This document shows, one piece after another, positions 41,933-52,810 of a stretch of 64,000 bases of DNA. Source of the DNA: Ahaetulla prasina (lineage: Eukaryota > Chordata > Lepidosauria > Squamata > Colubridae); the NCBI RefSeq assembly GCF_028640845.1, contig NC_080546.1, positions 74,775,551 to 74,839,550 on the forward strand. Direction: 5' to 3'. Within the stretch, counting starts at the first letter, position 1. The number at the start of each line of letters is the position of its first letter. The notes under the pieces are model-generated. The model saw only the letters and a list, made by a program, of their open reading frames with translations, was not told the DNA's origin and searched no databases. A program made the translations under genes and the position numbers.

Positions 41933-43106
41933 CTCATTGTCCTGTTGCATCACCCATCCTCTGCAGAGCTTCAGTTGGCGGACAGATGATTGTACGTTTT
42001 CCTGCAAAATGTCTTGATAAACTCTGGAATTCATTTTCCCATCGGTGACAACAATCCATCCAGGCCCTGAGGCAGCAAAGCAGCCCCAAACCTTATACAC
42101 TGTAAGCCGCCCTGAGTCTTCGGAGAAGGGCGGGATATAAATGTAAATTAAAAAAAAACAAAAAACCATGATGCTCCCTCTGCCATGTTTTATAGTGGGG
42201 ATGAGGTTTTGATGTTGGTGTGCTGTGCCTTTTTTTCTCCACACATAGTGTTGTGTGTTCTTCCCAAACAACTCAATTTTGGTTTCATCTGTCCACAGTA
42301 TATTTTGTCAGTAGTGCTGTGGAACATCCAGGTGCTCTTTTGCAAACTTCAAACGTGCTGCAATATTTTTTTTGGACAGCAATGGCTTCCTCCGTGGTGT
42401 CCTCCCATGTACTCCATTCTTGTTTAATGTTTTCCGTATTGTAGATGTGTCAGCAAAGATATAACATGTGCCAGAGATTTCTGTAGGTCTTTAGCTGACA
42501 CTCTAGGATTCTTCTTTACCTCATGCAGCATTCTGTGCTGTGCTCTTGCAGTCATTTTTACAGGACGACCACGCCTAGGGACAGTAGCAACAGTGCTAAA
42601 CTTTCTCCATTTGTAGACAGTCTGTCTTACTGTGGACACATGAACATCAAGGCTTTTGGAGATACTTTTGTAACCCTTTCCAGCTTCATGCAAGTTAATT
42701 CTTGATCGTATAGAGCTCTTTTCTGCGAGGCATGGTTCACATCAGACAGTGCTTCTTGAAACCAGTAACCCCAAAACAGGTGTGTGTTTTTAAAGGGCAG
42801 GACAGCTGTCAGCAACACATCCAATGTCATCACACTGATTGGAGTCAAGGTTGGCTCACTCCTGGCTCCAATTAGCTCTGGGAGAAGTCATTAGGCTAGG
42901 ATCTCACATACTTTTTCCTCCCTGCACTGTGAATGTTTACATGTTATGTGCAATTAAACCATGGCAACATCTAATGTTTGTGTAGTATTATGTTCAGCAG
43001 ACTGTGTTCTTCTGTGATTTAGATGACGTTCAGAGCACATTTTATGACCAATTCATGCAAAAGTCCACGTAATCCCAAGGGGTTCACATACTTTTTCTTG
43101 CAACTG
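41933..43106 (-). pseudogene. Tc1-like transposon, 3'-truncated, transposase broken
   Basis: On the minus strand the 5' terminal repeat CAGTTGCAAGAAAAAGTATG starts at 43106, followed by GTGAACCCC. The transposase reads [20 protein letters not shown] (paired-like helix-turn-helix), [18 protein letters not shown], and then the catalytic-domain part GSIMVFCFF, VWGCFAASGP and VYQDILQENVQ. A SINE interrupts it at 42091-42172, and the end with the last catalytic residue is cut off by a LINE tail at ~41932. Dead. Confidence 0.88.
42091..42172 (+). mobile_element. SINE 3' fragment inserted in Tc1 transposase
   Basis: Reads ACTGTAAGCCGCCCTGAGTC, TTCGGAGAAGGGCGGGATAT and an A-rich tail. AAACC is repeated at both edges (target duplication) and the transposase frame resumes after it, so the SINE came later than Tc1. 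Confidence 0.8.
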
Positions 43107-43498
43107 CATATCTTTCTCTGTGTTTACAAGCCCTCTTACCATTTTATACGAATAAAATAAACATACGTAAAGTTTCCTTCCTAATTTATGTAAGTATAAC
43201 TTCCCATTCATATTTAACAATATTTGGCTTTAACAAACATCCTACTCCTCGTTAATCAGTTACTTTGTTTTAAAACATGCCGTCTATGGTGCTTAAATTA
43301 GTGGGTGAAGAACTTGGGCTTTCTAATTGCTATTGAATGTCAAGTTCCATATAGTTTTACTATTAATAATGTAGACTGAGATCACTGGAAGTTGTAATTC
43401 AAAAATATCTGGAAAGCTATCTTTCTTTCTCACCAAAAAATAATTCAGAGGAAATAATTTAACATTGAAACTGTTACTTTAACAACCAATAATTAAAT
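43107..43498. other. PLRG1 intron DNA, no gene
   Basis: AT-rich unassigned DNA. I see no exon with WD40 spacing. Confidence 0.5.
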
Positions 43499-43632
43499 AC
43501 TGATTAATTAGACATCCAATAAGTTGACTTTGTATATAGTATACAAATGGATGAAGACTATTGCTTGACATAGTATAAGCCGCCCTGAGTCTTCGGAGAA
43601 GGGCGGGATATAAATGCAAAAAAAAAAAAAAT
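43499..43632 (+). mobile_element. SINE 3' part ending 28 bp before a PLRG1 exon
   Basis: TAAGTTGACTTTGTATATAG, then TAAGCCGCCCTGAGTCTTCG and A13 at 43620-43632. Same subfamily as 58953-59218 and 5'-truncated. Confidence 0.8.
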
Positions 43633-43660
43633 TAAGATCTTAATATACATTTTCTTACAG

Positions 43661-43800
43661 GTACACATTTGCGTCTGGATCTCCAGATAATATAAAACAG
43701 TGGAAATTCCCTGATGGAAATTTCATCCAAAACCTTTCTGGCCATAGTGCTATTATCAATACGTTGGCTGTGAACTCAGATGGAGTCCTGGTTTCTGGAG
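43661..43800 (+). CDS. PLRG1: PLRG1 antepenultimate coding exon (WD40)
   Basis: Encodes [20 protein letters not shown] and [20 protein letters not shown] then GVLVSG. This is part of the last WD40 blades. The acceptor is TTTCTTACAG, the donor GTAAGT. It starts with the third base of a split codon. Confidence 0.94.
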
Positions 43801-44134
43801 GTAAGTTAAAATTTGCATATGATTTGAAAACAAATTCTGTTTTGCTATTACGCAATGTTAGGCTGCCTTTTGTGTGCTATTCTAAAGCTCTGGTTGTTTA
43901 AAACTTATTGGCAGACTTAATGATTAGCATTAACATACACACAAAACATTAGTGCTGGAAGGATTTAATACGGGTTTCCAATTTTTGGTATGCTAACCTG
44001 CGATTATCCACTGGATGTTAGACTACTGTATCCATCATGTCTAACTGGTAACATTATATAGTCAGTCTTCGGAATAACCGTGCTGTATACTTGAATTGTA
44101 ACTTTGAATGAATATGCCAGTGTTTTATTTTCAG

Positions 44135-44328
44135 CTGACAACGGTACAATGCACCTTTGGGATTGGAGAACTGGGTACAACTTCCAGAGGGTGCATGCAG
44201 CTGTACAACCCGGTTCTTTGGACAGTGAATCTGGAATATTTTCTTGTGCATTTGACCAATCGGAAAGCAGACTTCTTACAGCTGAAGCTGATAAAACTAT
44301 AAAAGTCTACAAAGAAGATGATTCTGCG
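44135..44328 (+). CDS. PLRG1: PLRG1 penultimate coding exon (WD40)
   Basis: Encodes [20 protein letters not shown] and continues through [20 protein letters not shown] to KEDDSA, including a clear WDW blade end. Acceptor TTTTCAG, donor GTATGT. Nearly identical to human. Confidence 0.95.
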
Positions 44329-45366
44329 GTATGTGGACTCTTTTTTAATAACATTTTACAGCATAAAAGTAGATTAAAGATACACTTAGTGCACATAGTC
44401 TGAAATTAATCTCAAAAGCATATTTAAGGTTAAACTGCTATTAAATAAGGCTCACAAACAACATTTAACACAAGTGGAAACATTATTTTTTAAAAATAGG
44501 GTTTATAAGTTGAGTTCAATTGTTCGATAGAAATTTTCCAGTAATAGAATAAAATAAGTGCTTTTGCATTCTCTTCTTCAGTTTCAGTAAAGTAACTGTG
44601 AGAACATGTGATTTGATATTTATTCAGTTTGGCTAAGAAAATATGTATTTATGATTGCATTTTAAAAGCAGTGAATTATATTTTGTAGAATAATTTTACA
44701 TATATCTACTCATAATAAAGTTCAACTTAGTTTTGTGGAATTTATTTCCAAGTAAATTTATGATATTTCAACCTGCTTTCACATTTAGTATGGCAGCATG
44801 TTGTGATATATAAAGGAAGATATATCAAAACAAAACCAATTGGTCAAATTCTGGTAGTTCACAAATGACAAGAAATCACTCTTAGACTATTTAGCAAAAT
44901 ATCTGATTAATGAAAATAGGGCACACACTTTCAAAAACAATTGTAATTCTCATGTTTCTTAATTGATGCTGTGGTTTATGTGAAAGATTTAAATTGGACT
45001 TTTTTAAATTCTTCCCCAAACTGTTAATCATGGATAACTTGAGATGAAAGTGGAAATAAACCCATTTGTGTTTTTTGTGTTTCTATACCAATAGTGTCTT
45101 TCTCTTCCCATTAAAATTTAAAAAGAAATGGAGAATATTGATACAGAAGATATGGCATTGAGTTCCTCCACAGCTAGGGATTGATTGGGAAGTTAGTACG
45201 AGTGACTGCTCTATATAAGAAAAACCAAAGTAGTCTAAATTGGCATATCATTTGGTATTGTATTCTGAAATTCCCTAGAGCCAATCTTAGGAAATATGTA
45301 ACTGTAGCATATGCAAAGTTAGAATTGGACTAGAACTCTTTTTTTTTTCTCCTTTAATCTCTCCAG

Positions 45367-45426
45367 ACTGAAGAAACTCATCCTGTTAGCTGGAAACCTG
45401 AAATCATCAAGAGAAAACGATTTTAA
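45367..45426 (+). CDS. PLRG1: PLRG1 last coding exon
   Basis: Encodes TEETHPVSWKPEIIKRKRF and the TAA stop, identical to the mammalian C-terminus, with the basic KRKRF end. Confidence 0.95.
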   Translation, partial: TEETHPVSWKPEIIKRKRF

Positions 45427-46160
45427 TGAGACCAAACTTTCATTGATGTGCCGTAACCCCAATCCTTTGTTACATAGCTGAAACACTGCTAAAACTATTG
45501 CTTCAGTTTGCAGTTTTTACATTTTCTGATTGCTTTCTTCTCCGAGTTTATCTTTTCTCTTCTCCTATAATGCTTTCTTTTGGGATTTATCTTTTCTCTC
45601 ATCCTAGAAAAATCAGCTGCAGCTATTATACATGTCTGAAGAAATCAGAGTACATTACATAAAAGAATGCTGTTAACTGTAAACCATTAAATGTTTGCAT
45701 GTCTTTCTGTGTGGATGGAAAGTAGTGCTCTTTTCTTTCTCCTTTCTTCCTCGGTGAAGAAGTAACGTTTGAAATTTTGATGATTATTTTTTTTTAAAAA
45801 AACACATTATATACTACTCTGTCCTAGAACCCTGATTGATAAAATTGTCAAGGGAAAACAAAAGCCATTGTAGTAATGATTCACGTCCTTAATACAATGT
45901 GCTGCTTGTCAAGATGTAATCCAATACATTTCATTTCCCCTAAAATAGAAGATTTAACTGCAGTCTCATATGTTGAATGTGCATCATTCTGCTTGAGTCA
46001 CGGTTCTATTTTTGCCTATCCCATGTTGGAATCATTAAAATTGTGTTAAAACAACCTTTTCAAGGTAATTTGATGTTTGTCTCTTCCATTTTTACGTTCT
46101 TATTCATAAAAGCTTGAAAACAAAGTAAAGGAAATACATTGAAAAGAATATAAAATAAAT
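45427..46160 (+). other. PLRG1 3' UTR and downstream DNA
   Basis: ATTAAA near 45687 and further ATTAAA or AATAAA strings near 46035 and 46154 are candidate polyadenylation signals. I cannot tell which is used. Confidence 0.5.
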
Positions 46161-47340
46161 TTCAGAAGTAAGTCCGCTTTTCAGCTGAAATATCCTTGTA
46201 TATGGGTGGACTTTGCTTTAAATGTAGTGGCAAAGTGTTCCTTGTTTTGGTTTGCAGCCCTTCATACAACATTGAATTTTGCTTCTGAGTAGCATCACCT
46301 TCCTAGCTTTTCAGAGAGTTAGAAGAAGTCCATTAGGAAGGACTGAAAAAATCACTGCACATCTTTTTCCGTTTCAAATTTTGCTTACTGCTTCAAGAGT
46401 GTGTCTAATATAGATTGACATCTTTCGCTTTTTCTCCCCTCCAAGTGAGTTTTAACGAAGACAAGTTGGATATAAATGATATAATGTCTTCACTTAAACT
46501 TCCTTAAAAATGTTTGAAGTGTGTATTATATGTATGCTTGTATTCATTCACATGTAAGGTTGTCAGTAGCATGCTTGATTTGTAAGGTACTGTTATTAGT
46601 GTAATTTCCATCTAACACCTGAGGCTGTTAATGAGGAGGTTTTGATAAAAATATGCAATTGTTGTAGAAAGCTTTTGTTACAGAGATCATGTATGTTGCA
46701 AGTCTGTAACGATACATTTTTAAGTACCTTAAAAAATTGGAATAGTTATCACTTTTCCCCAGGTTGGAGTCATTGTGAAGCTGTGATCCGTTACTTATAT
46801 TTATACCAAGATAATCAAATATACTTAATACCAGGTAGAACTACTTAGGAATTTATGGTGCAAGTCTCTGTCAAATGAAATTACTGCATTGCATTAATAT
46901 TTAGTTAAGCATGTCAGAAGTTATGTGACCTAGTGCTAATGACTATTTCATTCCTCATACTAGAGAATTCTAGGAGAAAATAACTAAATGTTTCACTTGT
47001 GTAATTGCAATTTGAGAAAGATCTCCAAGAGAAACTTGCTTTTTGGTCCATATATTTGCAGAAGAATGTTAAAAGCTATTTCCCTTACGTTTGATTCCTT
47101 GGGTCACATTCAAACAATTGCTTAATACGTTGAGTACCTGATATTAACATTTTAACTGAAAACAGGGATATTCTGTTCGGAAAGACTTCATAACATTTGC
47201 TACTTGGCCAGGATGCTCTGAAGCTTTGTCAAGTAAACCAGTATATTCTAATGTTTCATAAAGTAACCATGTTTTTTTTTTTAATTGTGTGTCAGACCAA
47301 TGAGCTGGAGCTAATCTCAGGAACGATGCCCAGATCTTTA
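46161..47340. other. Intergenic DNA, nothing recognised
   Basis: AT-rich, no open frame with a known domain and no clear repeat edge. Confidence 0.4.
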
Positions 47341-47348
47341 TTCTATAT

Positions 47349-47453
47349 CAGGGATCTGCAAACTTGGCTCTTTTAAGACTTGTGGACTTTAACTGAGGAA
47401 CTCTGGGAGTTGAAGTCCACAAGTCTTAAAAGAGCCAAGTTTGCAGACTCCTG
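47349..47453. mobile_element. Palindromic hAT-like MITE (family B), copy 5
   Basis: CAGGGATCTGCAAACTTGGC pairs with GCCAAGTTTGCAGACTCCTG. The 8-bp target duplication TTCTATAT at 47341-47348 and 47454-47461 is exact. Confidence 0.88.
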
Positions 47454-47461
47454 TTCTATAT

Positions 47462-49338
47462 CAATGGGAGCTTTCAGTGTGATCCTTTGAACGTAATCTT
47501 CCAGGAGCTCCAGGGAACAGCTACTCAGGCCAAATTCTAAACAGCCTCTTAAGTACTATCTTATTCTCCAGGAGCTATACTTAGGATGGTTAAATGGGCA
47601 GGTATATAGAGTATCCCACACACACACACAAAAAAACAACAACCCTAAAGATAGCTTCCAAAAGGGTAAGCTAAAAAATCACTGAAAGGGTTTCATACTC
47701 CAGCCTACTTGGATTTTACATAACCTTTGTTGAAGAGGTTTTAGAAATCATTGGTTAATTGCTAATAGATTTTCCCAAGATACTAAAACAATCCAGAGAA
47801 AACTAGCAACTGGATATAAGCTGTACAATGATTACTTCAATTGATATGAGGATACTCATCTTTATCTTAAGAAATACCAGAACTACTATAAATGTTGATT
47901 TGCAGGTGTAAGTAAAATGGTGATCATAGAAAATAACGTTACGACTAAATTACTTTTAGATATCATTTCTGGATGATAATCATGGAACCACATGGATGGA
48001 AAATATCCTATATTTACAATATTGAGATGCACTCAGTCAGTCTATACTGAGGTGGACAAAAAATCTTGCTCTAAATCAGGGGTGTACAAACTTGTATGAT
48101 TCATGTTAGCATACCTCAGAGTGTGATTAGAATTCAAACAGTGTTTTCATATCCAATGGAATGGTCTATTCCGAATTTGTAGAAATACCCATTTTTGTCA
48201 TCTGGTTGTTTTTGCTTCCAAAGTGTAGATAAATAGAAATGTAAGCTCTTGTAATTTAATTGCATTGGTTTTATTTTTAAGGAAATTAAAATAGAATAAG
48301 TTTTTGTATGTATGCTAGCATGCAATATAAATGTAGAATAAAGTTGCTGCTATTTGTGAAAGAATGGACACAATGTATTTTTATTAAATCCTAAATATTG
48401 GTCATGTTTGCAATTTCCGACAATAATTTTTTAATTAGAGTAGTATTTTGTTCTTATTGAGAACTCACTCCAAATAATTAACATTATTTGGGCAATCACA
48501 TAGTGTATTGAAATTTTGGGAATATTCACATTAGACAAAATGATGCTCAATATTGCTTCTGCTTATGTTTCAAATATTAGATCTCTTAGTTCTGCAAAAT
48601 AAAAGGCTGTTTCTCTGAATAGTCCATTCTGTGTGGAAAACTTATGCTGCTCGTTTATTTATTAAATTTATAGGCCACTCATTTGCTATTGAGTGACTCT
48701 GGGTGGCTTATGCTATAAGAACAAGAATTTAAAACATTAAAATTAAGTTGGGTAAAACTAGGTAAGCATTACATGAACAGAATGCAGATGAGATTTTCTT
48801 AGTCCACTAGCCAACTCAAAGGAGCCTTATCATGTGGAGTATGTTCTATTTATAGTTGACGTACAGTTATAGTCCTAATTCTTTTAACTAATTAGTATTG
48901 TGTATAGACCCCTGTTCTTTGATAGTGTTATTTTGTAAACTATCCTCAAACCCAAATCACCATATTTCAGGAACAAATGTACATCTAGACACATATGGAG
49001 AACAAAAGATGAACGAACACACCAGTTAGATCCTTTTTTTAAAACAATATATAGATAAAAATGTAAAATAGCAATCAAATATACTGCAAAACAAATTTGA
49101 GTTCCATTCAACTGACACTAAATGCCTGGACAAAGGACTTAAGGACTTTCATACGGGCAAGTTGGGTCCTGTTGTGTGTCTGGCGGGGAGCGGGGTAGTC
49201 ACTCCAAAGAGCAAGGAAATTAAGTAAGTTAAAAAATTAAACATGAACATAAATGTCAAGAGTAGTACTTGGGTCAGAAAAAATATTTATCTCTACATTT
49301 GTCAAGCACAAGCAACTAGAACCACTTGTGGATGGCCC
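47462..49338. other. Intergenic DNA, no gene
   Basis: A hAT-like left end CAGGGGTGTACAAACTTG lies near 48077 without a matching right end. A decayed SINE-like TTATTAAATTTATAGGCCAC lies near 48660. Otherwise unassigned. Confidence 0.4.
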
Positions 49339-49513
49339 TTCCCGTGTAAGGTTGAGAGTATCTTGGCGACGTTTCGATGAGGTCTCACTCATCTTCAGGC
49401 TGGTGCTTTCGGCTTCGTGCTGTGCGAAGCACAAAGCCGAAAGCACCAGCCTGAAGATGAAAAGTGAGACCTCGTCGAAACGTCACCAAGATACTCTCAA
49501 CCTTACACGGGAA
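49339..49513. mobile_element. Foldback element with near-perfect 80-bp arms
   Basis: TTCCCGTGTAAGGTTGAGAG at the left is the exact complement of the right end. The arms continue inward with CTTGGCGACGTTTCGATGAG and CTTCAGGCTGGTGCTTTCGG, meeting at a loop of a few bases near GTGCTGTGCGAAGCAC. Non-coding. A half copy lies at 41768-41835. Confidence 0.8.
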
Positions 49514-49536
49514 AAGACCCGAATATGCCAAGACCT

Positions 49537-49537
<1 letters not shown>

Positions 49538-49568
<31 letters not shown>

Positions 49569-49574
49569 GATAGG

Positions 49575-49625
<51 letters not shown>
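49538..49625. repeat. (CA)n and (GATA)n microsatellites
   Basis: About 12 CA units followed by about 13 GATA units. GATA arrays are common in squamates. Confidence 0.9.
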
Positions 49626-49734
49626 CAAGAATTTCCCTCCCTCCCCCATATATCTCTACTTTCCATTGTAGGGGCCCCTCCCCTTCAACTGCTGATTCCA
49701 CCACATTATTATTATTCTTCCTAGCATATTCCAG

Positions 49735-50105
49735 CAAGTGCAGGCTCCACTTTTCAGGTCATTGAGCGTCACTTTGCACGGTCAGCTGCGTCTCCAGGGC
49801 GCAGGCCTGCAACTTGCATATCTCTGTTGATGGTGTCTTGCCATCTCTGTTTTGGGCGCCCGCAAGATTGCTGGCCATTAATTTCTAGTTGGTAGGCAGT
49901 CTTGGCAACGGTGGAAGGTGCTGCTCTCAGGGCATGTCCATACTAGAGGAGCCAGCCTTCTCTCATCTTCTCTATAACTGGTGCCGCACCAAAAAGTTGT
50001 CGAATGGTGCCGTTTGTGAAGTGGTCAGGAAGGGAGATGACCGATATCCAACGGAGCATTCACATTTCCATGGCATGGAGATAGCTTTTGGTCCCACCAT
50101 AACCT
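49735..50105 (-). pseudogene. LINE C-terminal fragment (RTE/jockey-like)
   Basis: The minus strand reads WLLYGHALRAAPSTVAKTAY and GRPKQRWQDTINRDMQVAGL then GDAADRAK, the typical C-terminal end of LINE RT proteins (GRP-RW-D-I-DM followed by AADRA). Several stops. I cannot fix the clade. Confidence 0.65.
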
Positions 50106-50257
50106 TATGGTACATAAATTAATTCATATACACATAAACTGATAATATAGTAAGGATTACTAATGGCTTATTGAAATAGGAATGGTTTGCCCGACATCTG
50201 ATTCTGATCCGCATGGAGATTCTTTATAGTCTTGCAGTCTACATGATCAGGGGTGAA

Positions 50258-50490
50258 ATGCTACCGGTTCGGACTGGTTCAGCCGAACTGGTAGTGGTGG
50301 CGGCGTGTGGTTTGGAGAACCGGTAGTGGCGGCAGCGCGAGGCTCCGCCCACCCGGACGTCATTACTTCCTGGTTTCAACCCTCTGCGCATGCACATAAG
50401 GCTTTGTGCATGCGCAGAGGGTCCTAACTTGCACATGATGCACATGCGCACTTCCAAACCAGTAGGGAAGGTAAGTAGATTTCACCCCTG
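50258..50490. mobile_element. hAT-like MITE (family A), copy 6
   Basis: CAGGGGTGAAATGCTACCGG and ATTTCACCCCTG ends; target duplication TACATGAT / TATATGAT. GC-rich interior with GGCTCCGCCCACCC. Confidence 0.85.
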
Positions 50491-50921
50491 TATATGATCC
50501 CATGCACAAATCATTTCTAATACTTTAAGCTGTGATGGTGTCTGATGCTGAAGGCAAAAGTAACCCTGAGATGAAGTGTATTAGGAATGCTACCCGCTTC
50601 TTTCCGAAGTGGTTACTTTAGAGTAACATTTGTTTCTGAGCTGCAAACATACATTTCTGATCAGTTTTAAATTGTCAGCCTAGTAGGCGCTCTGTGGTTC
50701 TGTTCATGACTCTTGTACTGAAACAGTTTTATATGGTCTTTATATGGAACAGCATATTTTTCCAATGTTCTTTTACAGGGGAAAACACAATTATAATTCA
50801 GCTGTTTAATAAGTTCAGGCATTTGAAAATAAAGACTCCTTTTCGTTTAGTTATTTGCAACACGAGGGAAGATATTTCTTTCAAAATTCGGTTTTTGCTA
50901 GTTGTTAGAATATATCTAGGT

Positions 50922-51171
50922 CCGTGATGGCACAGGTGGCAAGCTGAGCCCTCTCTGTGGGATCATGAGCTGTCGGTCCGGCTCAGCTCCACCATGCATG
51001 AGCAGCTGGTTTTCGGATATCTGCCACACATGTGCGGGGGGCAGACTGCATACGGGAGATACACGTCCATGCATGGGGAGCGGGGCACACAGGCATGTAC
51101 ATGCGCGGGGGAGGGGTCACACAGGCATTGCATTATGGGTGTGCACGCGCACGCTCTTTCGGAACTCGCTG
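50922..51171. mobile_element. hAT-like MITE (family D), copy 2
   Basis: Starts CCGTGATGGCACAGGTGGC and ends GGAACTCGCTG, with target duplication ATCTAGGT / GTCTAGGT. The left edge of the tandem duplication at 51100 falls inside it. Confidence 0.75.
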
Positions 51172-52722
51172 GTCTAGGTTATGGCAAAAACGAAATTGTC
51201 TCATTAGATATGACATAATGACTAGACTTATGCTTTAGAGGTCACAGCTAGCTTTCTGTCCTGAGAAAAAAACCAATTTTTTTTCCCAAGGTTTTGTAGG
51301 AAGGCTGTTGAGCAGGGTTTCACTGAGTCTAACATGTGGAAAAAATAAACAGTCAAGACTATGATTGCATAAGTTTGCATTTATGTTTCTTTGGAAGTTA
51401 TGTCTTCTTGAATTAAACTGAGTTTAAATATGAACAGATACATAAAAGACGAATAGTTTATATATGATGCTATTGAGATGGGGATGAGAATTTAAATTTA
51501 GATGTGACCGACTCCAGTGACTCCACATGGCACACAATTAAAAAACAAACAAAAAAATAAAGAGAAAATCTGATGCCTTTGAACAATTAAATTCTATATA
51601 ATTTTTAACTTTATTATTTCTATCTTGGTTTTAACTGCTTTGTGCCCGAATTCAATATTTGTATGTTTTATGTTTTAATGTGTTAATTTGGTCTAGTGTT
51701 TAAGGCACCAGGCTAGAAAGAGGGAGATGGTGAGTTCAAGTCTCACTTCAGCTGTGAAAGCCAGTTGGGTAACTTTGGACCAGTGGTGGTATTCAGCTGC
51801 TTCTATCCGGTGTGGGCAAACCAGTAGCAGCAGCGGCAGGACGCTCCGCCCACCTGCCCAGACATAATCATGTCCCATTTTTTATGCTTTGCGCATGGTC
51901 AGAAGGTCCTGTGCATGCGCGGAGGGGTCACACACGCATTGCATTATGGGTGTGCACGCACACGCTCTTTCGGAACTCGCTGGTCTAGGTTATGGCAAAA
52001 ACGAAATTGTCTCATTAGATATGACATAATGACTAGACTTATGCTTTAGAGGTCACAGCTAGCTTTCTGTCCTGAGAAAAAACCATTTTTTTTTCCAAGG
52101 TTTTGTAGGAAGGCTGTTGAGCAGGGTTTCACTGAGTCTAACATGTGGAAAAAATAAACAGTCAAGACTATGATTGCATAAGTTTGCATTTATGTTTCTT
52201 TGGAAGTTATGTCTTCTTGAATTAAACTGAGTTTAAATATGAACAGATACATAAAAGACGAATAGTTTATATATGATGCTATTGAGATGGGGATGAGAAT
52301 TTAAATTTAGATGTGACCGATTCCAGTGACTCCACATGGCACACAATTAAAAAACAAACAAAAAAATAAAGAGAAAATCTGATGCCTTTGAACAATTAAA
52401 TTCTATATAATTTTTAACTTTATTATTTCTATCTTGGTTTTAACTGCTTTGTGCCCGAATTCAATATTTGTATGTTTTATGTTTTAATGTGTTAATTTGG
52501 TCTAGTGTTTAAGGCACCAGGCTAGAAAGAGGGAGATGGTGAGTTCAAGTCTCACTTCAGCTGTGAAAGCCAGTTGGGTAACTTTGGACCAGTGGTGGTA
52601 TTCAGCTGCTTCTATCCGGTGTGGGCAAACCAGTAGCGGCAGCGGCAGGACGCTCCGCCCACCTGCCCAGACATAATCATGTCCCATTTTTTACGCTTTG
52701 TGCATGATCAGAAGGTCCTGTG
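51100..52722 (+). repeat. ~810-bp tandem duplication, two units
   Basis: Unit 1 is 51100-51913, unit 2 is 51914-52722. They are nearly identical; differences include AAAAAAACC/AAAAAACC run length and single substitutions. CATGCGCGG occurs at 51100, 51914 and 52723, i.e. at both edges and the joint. Each unit runs from inside a family D MITE to inside a family A MITE. No gene is included. Confidence 0.9.
51781..51913. mobile_element. hAT-like MITE (family A), copy 7, cut by the duplication
   Basis: Left end CAGTGGTGGTATTCAGC with flank CTTTGGAC is present; the right end is replaced by family D sequence at the duplication joint. The complete version is the next copy. Confidence 0.8.
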
Positions 52723-52810
52723 CATGCGCGGAGGTGGCGCATGCTAGCGAAGAAAACGTGCATGCTCACATTTGCGAACCGATAGTGAAAGTAAGTAAAT
52801 ACCACCCCTG
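52590..52810. mobile_element. hAT-like MITE (family A), copy 8
   Basis: CAGTGGTGGTATTCAGCTGC to AATACCACCCCTG; target duplication CTTTGGAC / CTTTAGAC. This is the intact parent of the truncated copy at 51781. Confidence 0.85.

Larger units (their letters stand above)
24695..45426 (+). pseudogene. PLRG1: PLRG1 locus lacking its central exons (eight coding exons present)
   Basis: PLRG1 is the WD40 subunit of the PRP19/CDC5L (NineTeen) complex of the spliceosome. Exons found: 24695-24703, 28279-28385, 29266-29408, 30305-30358, 30892-30985, then 43661-43800, 44135-44328, 45367-45426. Together they are 801 nt (266 residues); human PLRG1 is 514, so about 250 residues, covering most of the WD40 propeller, are absent from 30986-43660. 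I looked through that interval and found only transposons and short unassigned DNA. Each remaining exon is open with good splice sites, and the C-terminal exons are almost identical to human. Splicing exon 5 directly to 43661 happens to keep the frame. Typed as pseudogene because the gene as shown is incomplete; an assembly error is the likelier cause than true loss. Confidence 0.85.

Noticed and set aside
49560..49625. GATA array as a sex-chromosome (Bkm-type) marker
   Set aside because: A single short GATA microsatellite occurs on autosomes as well; no further support.
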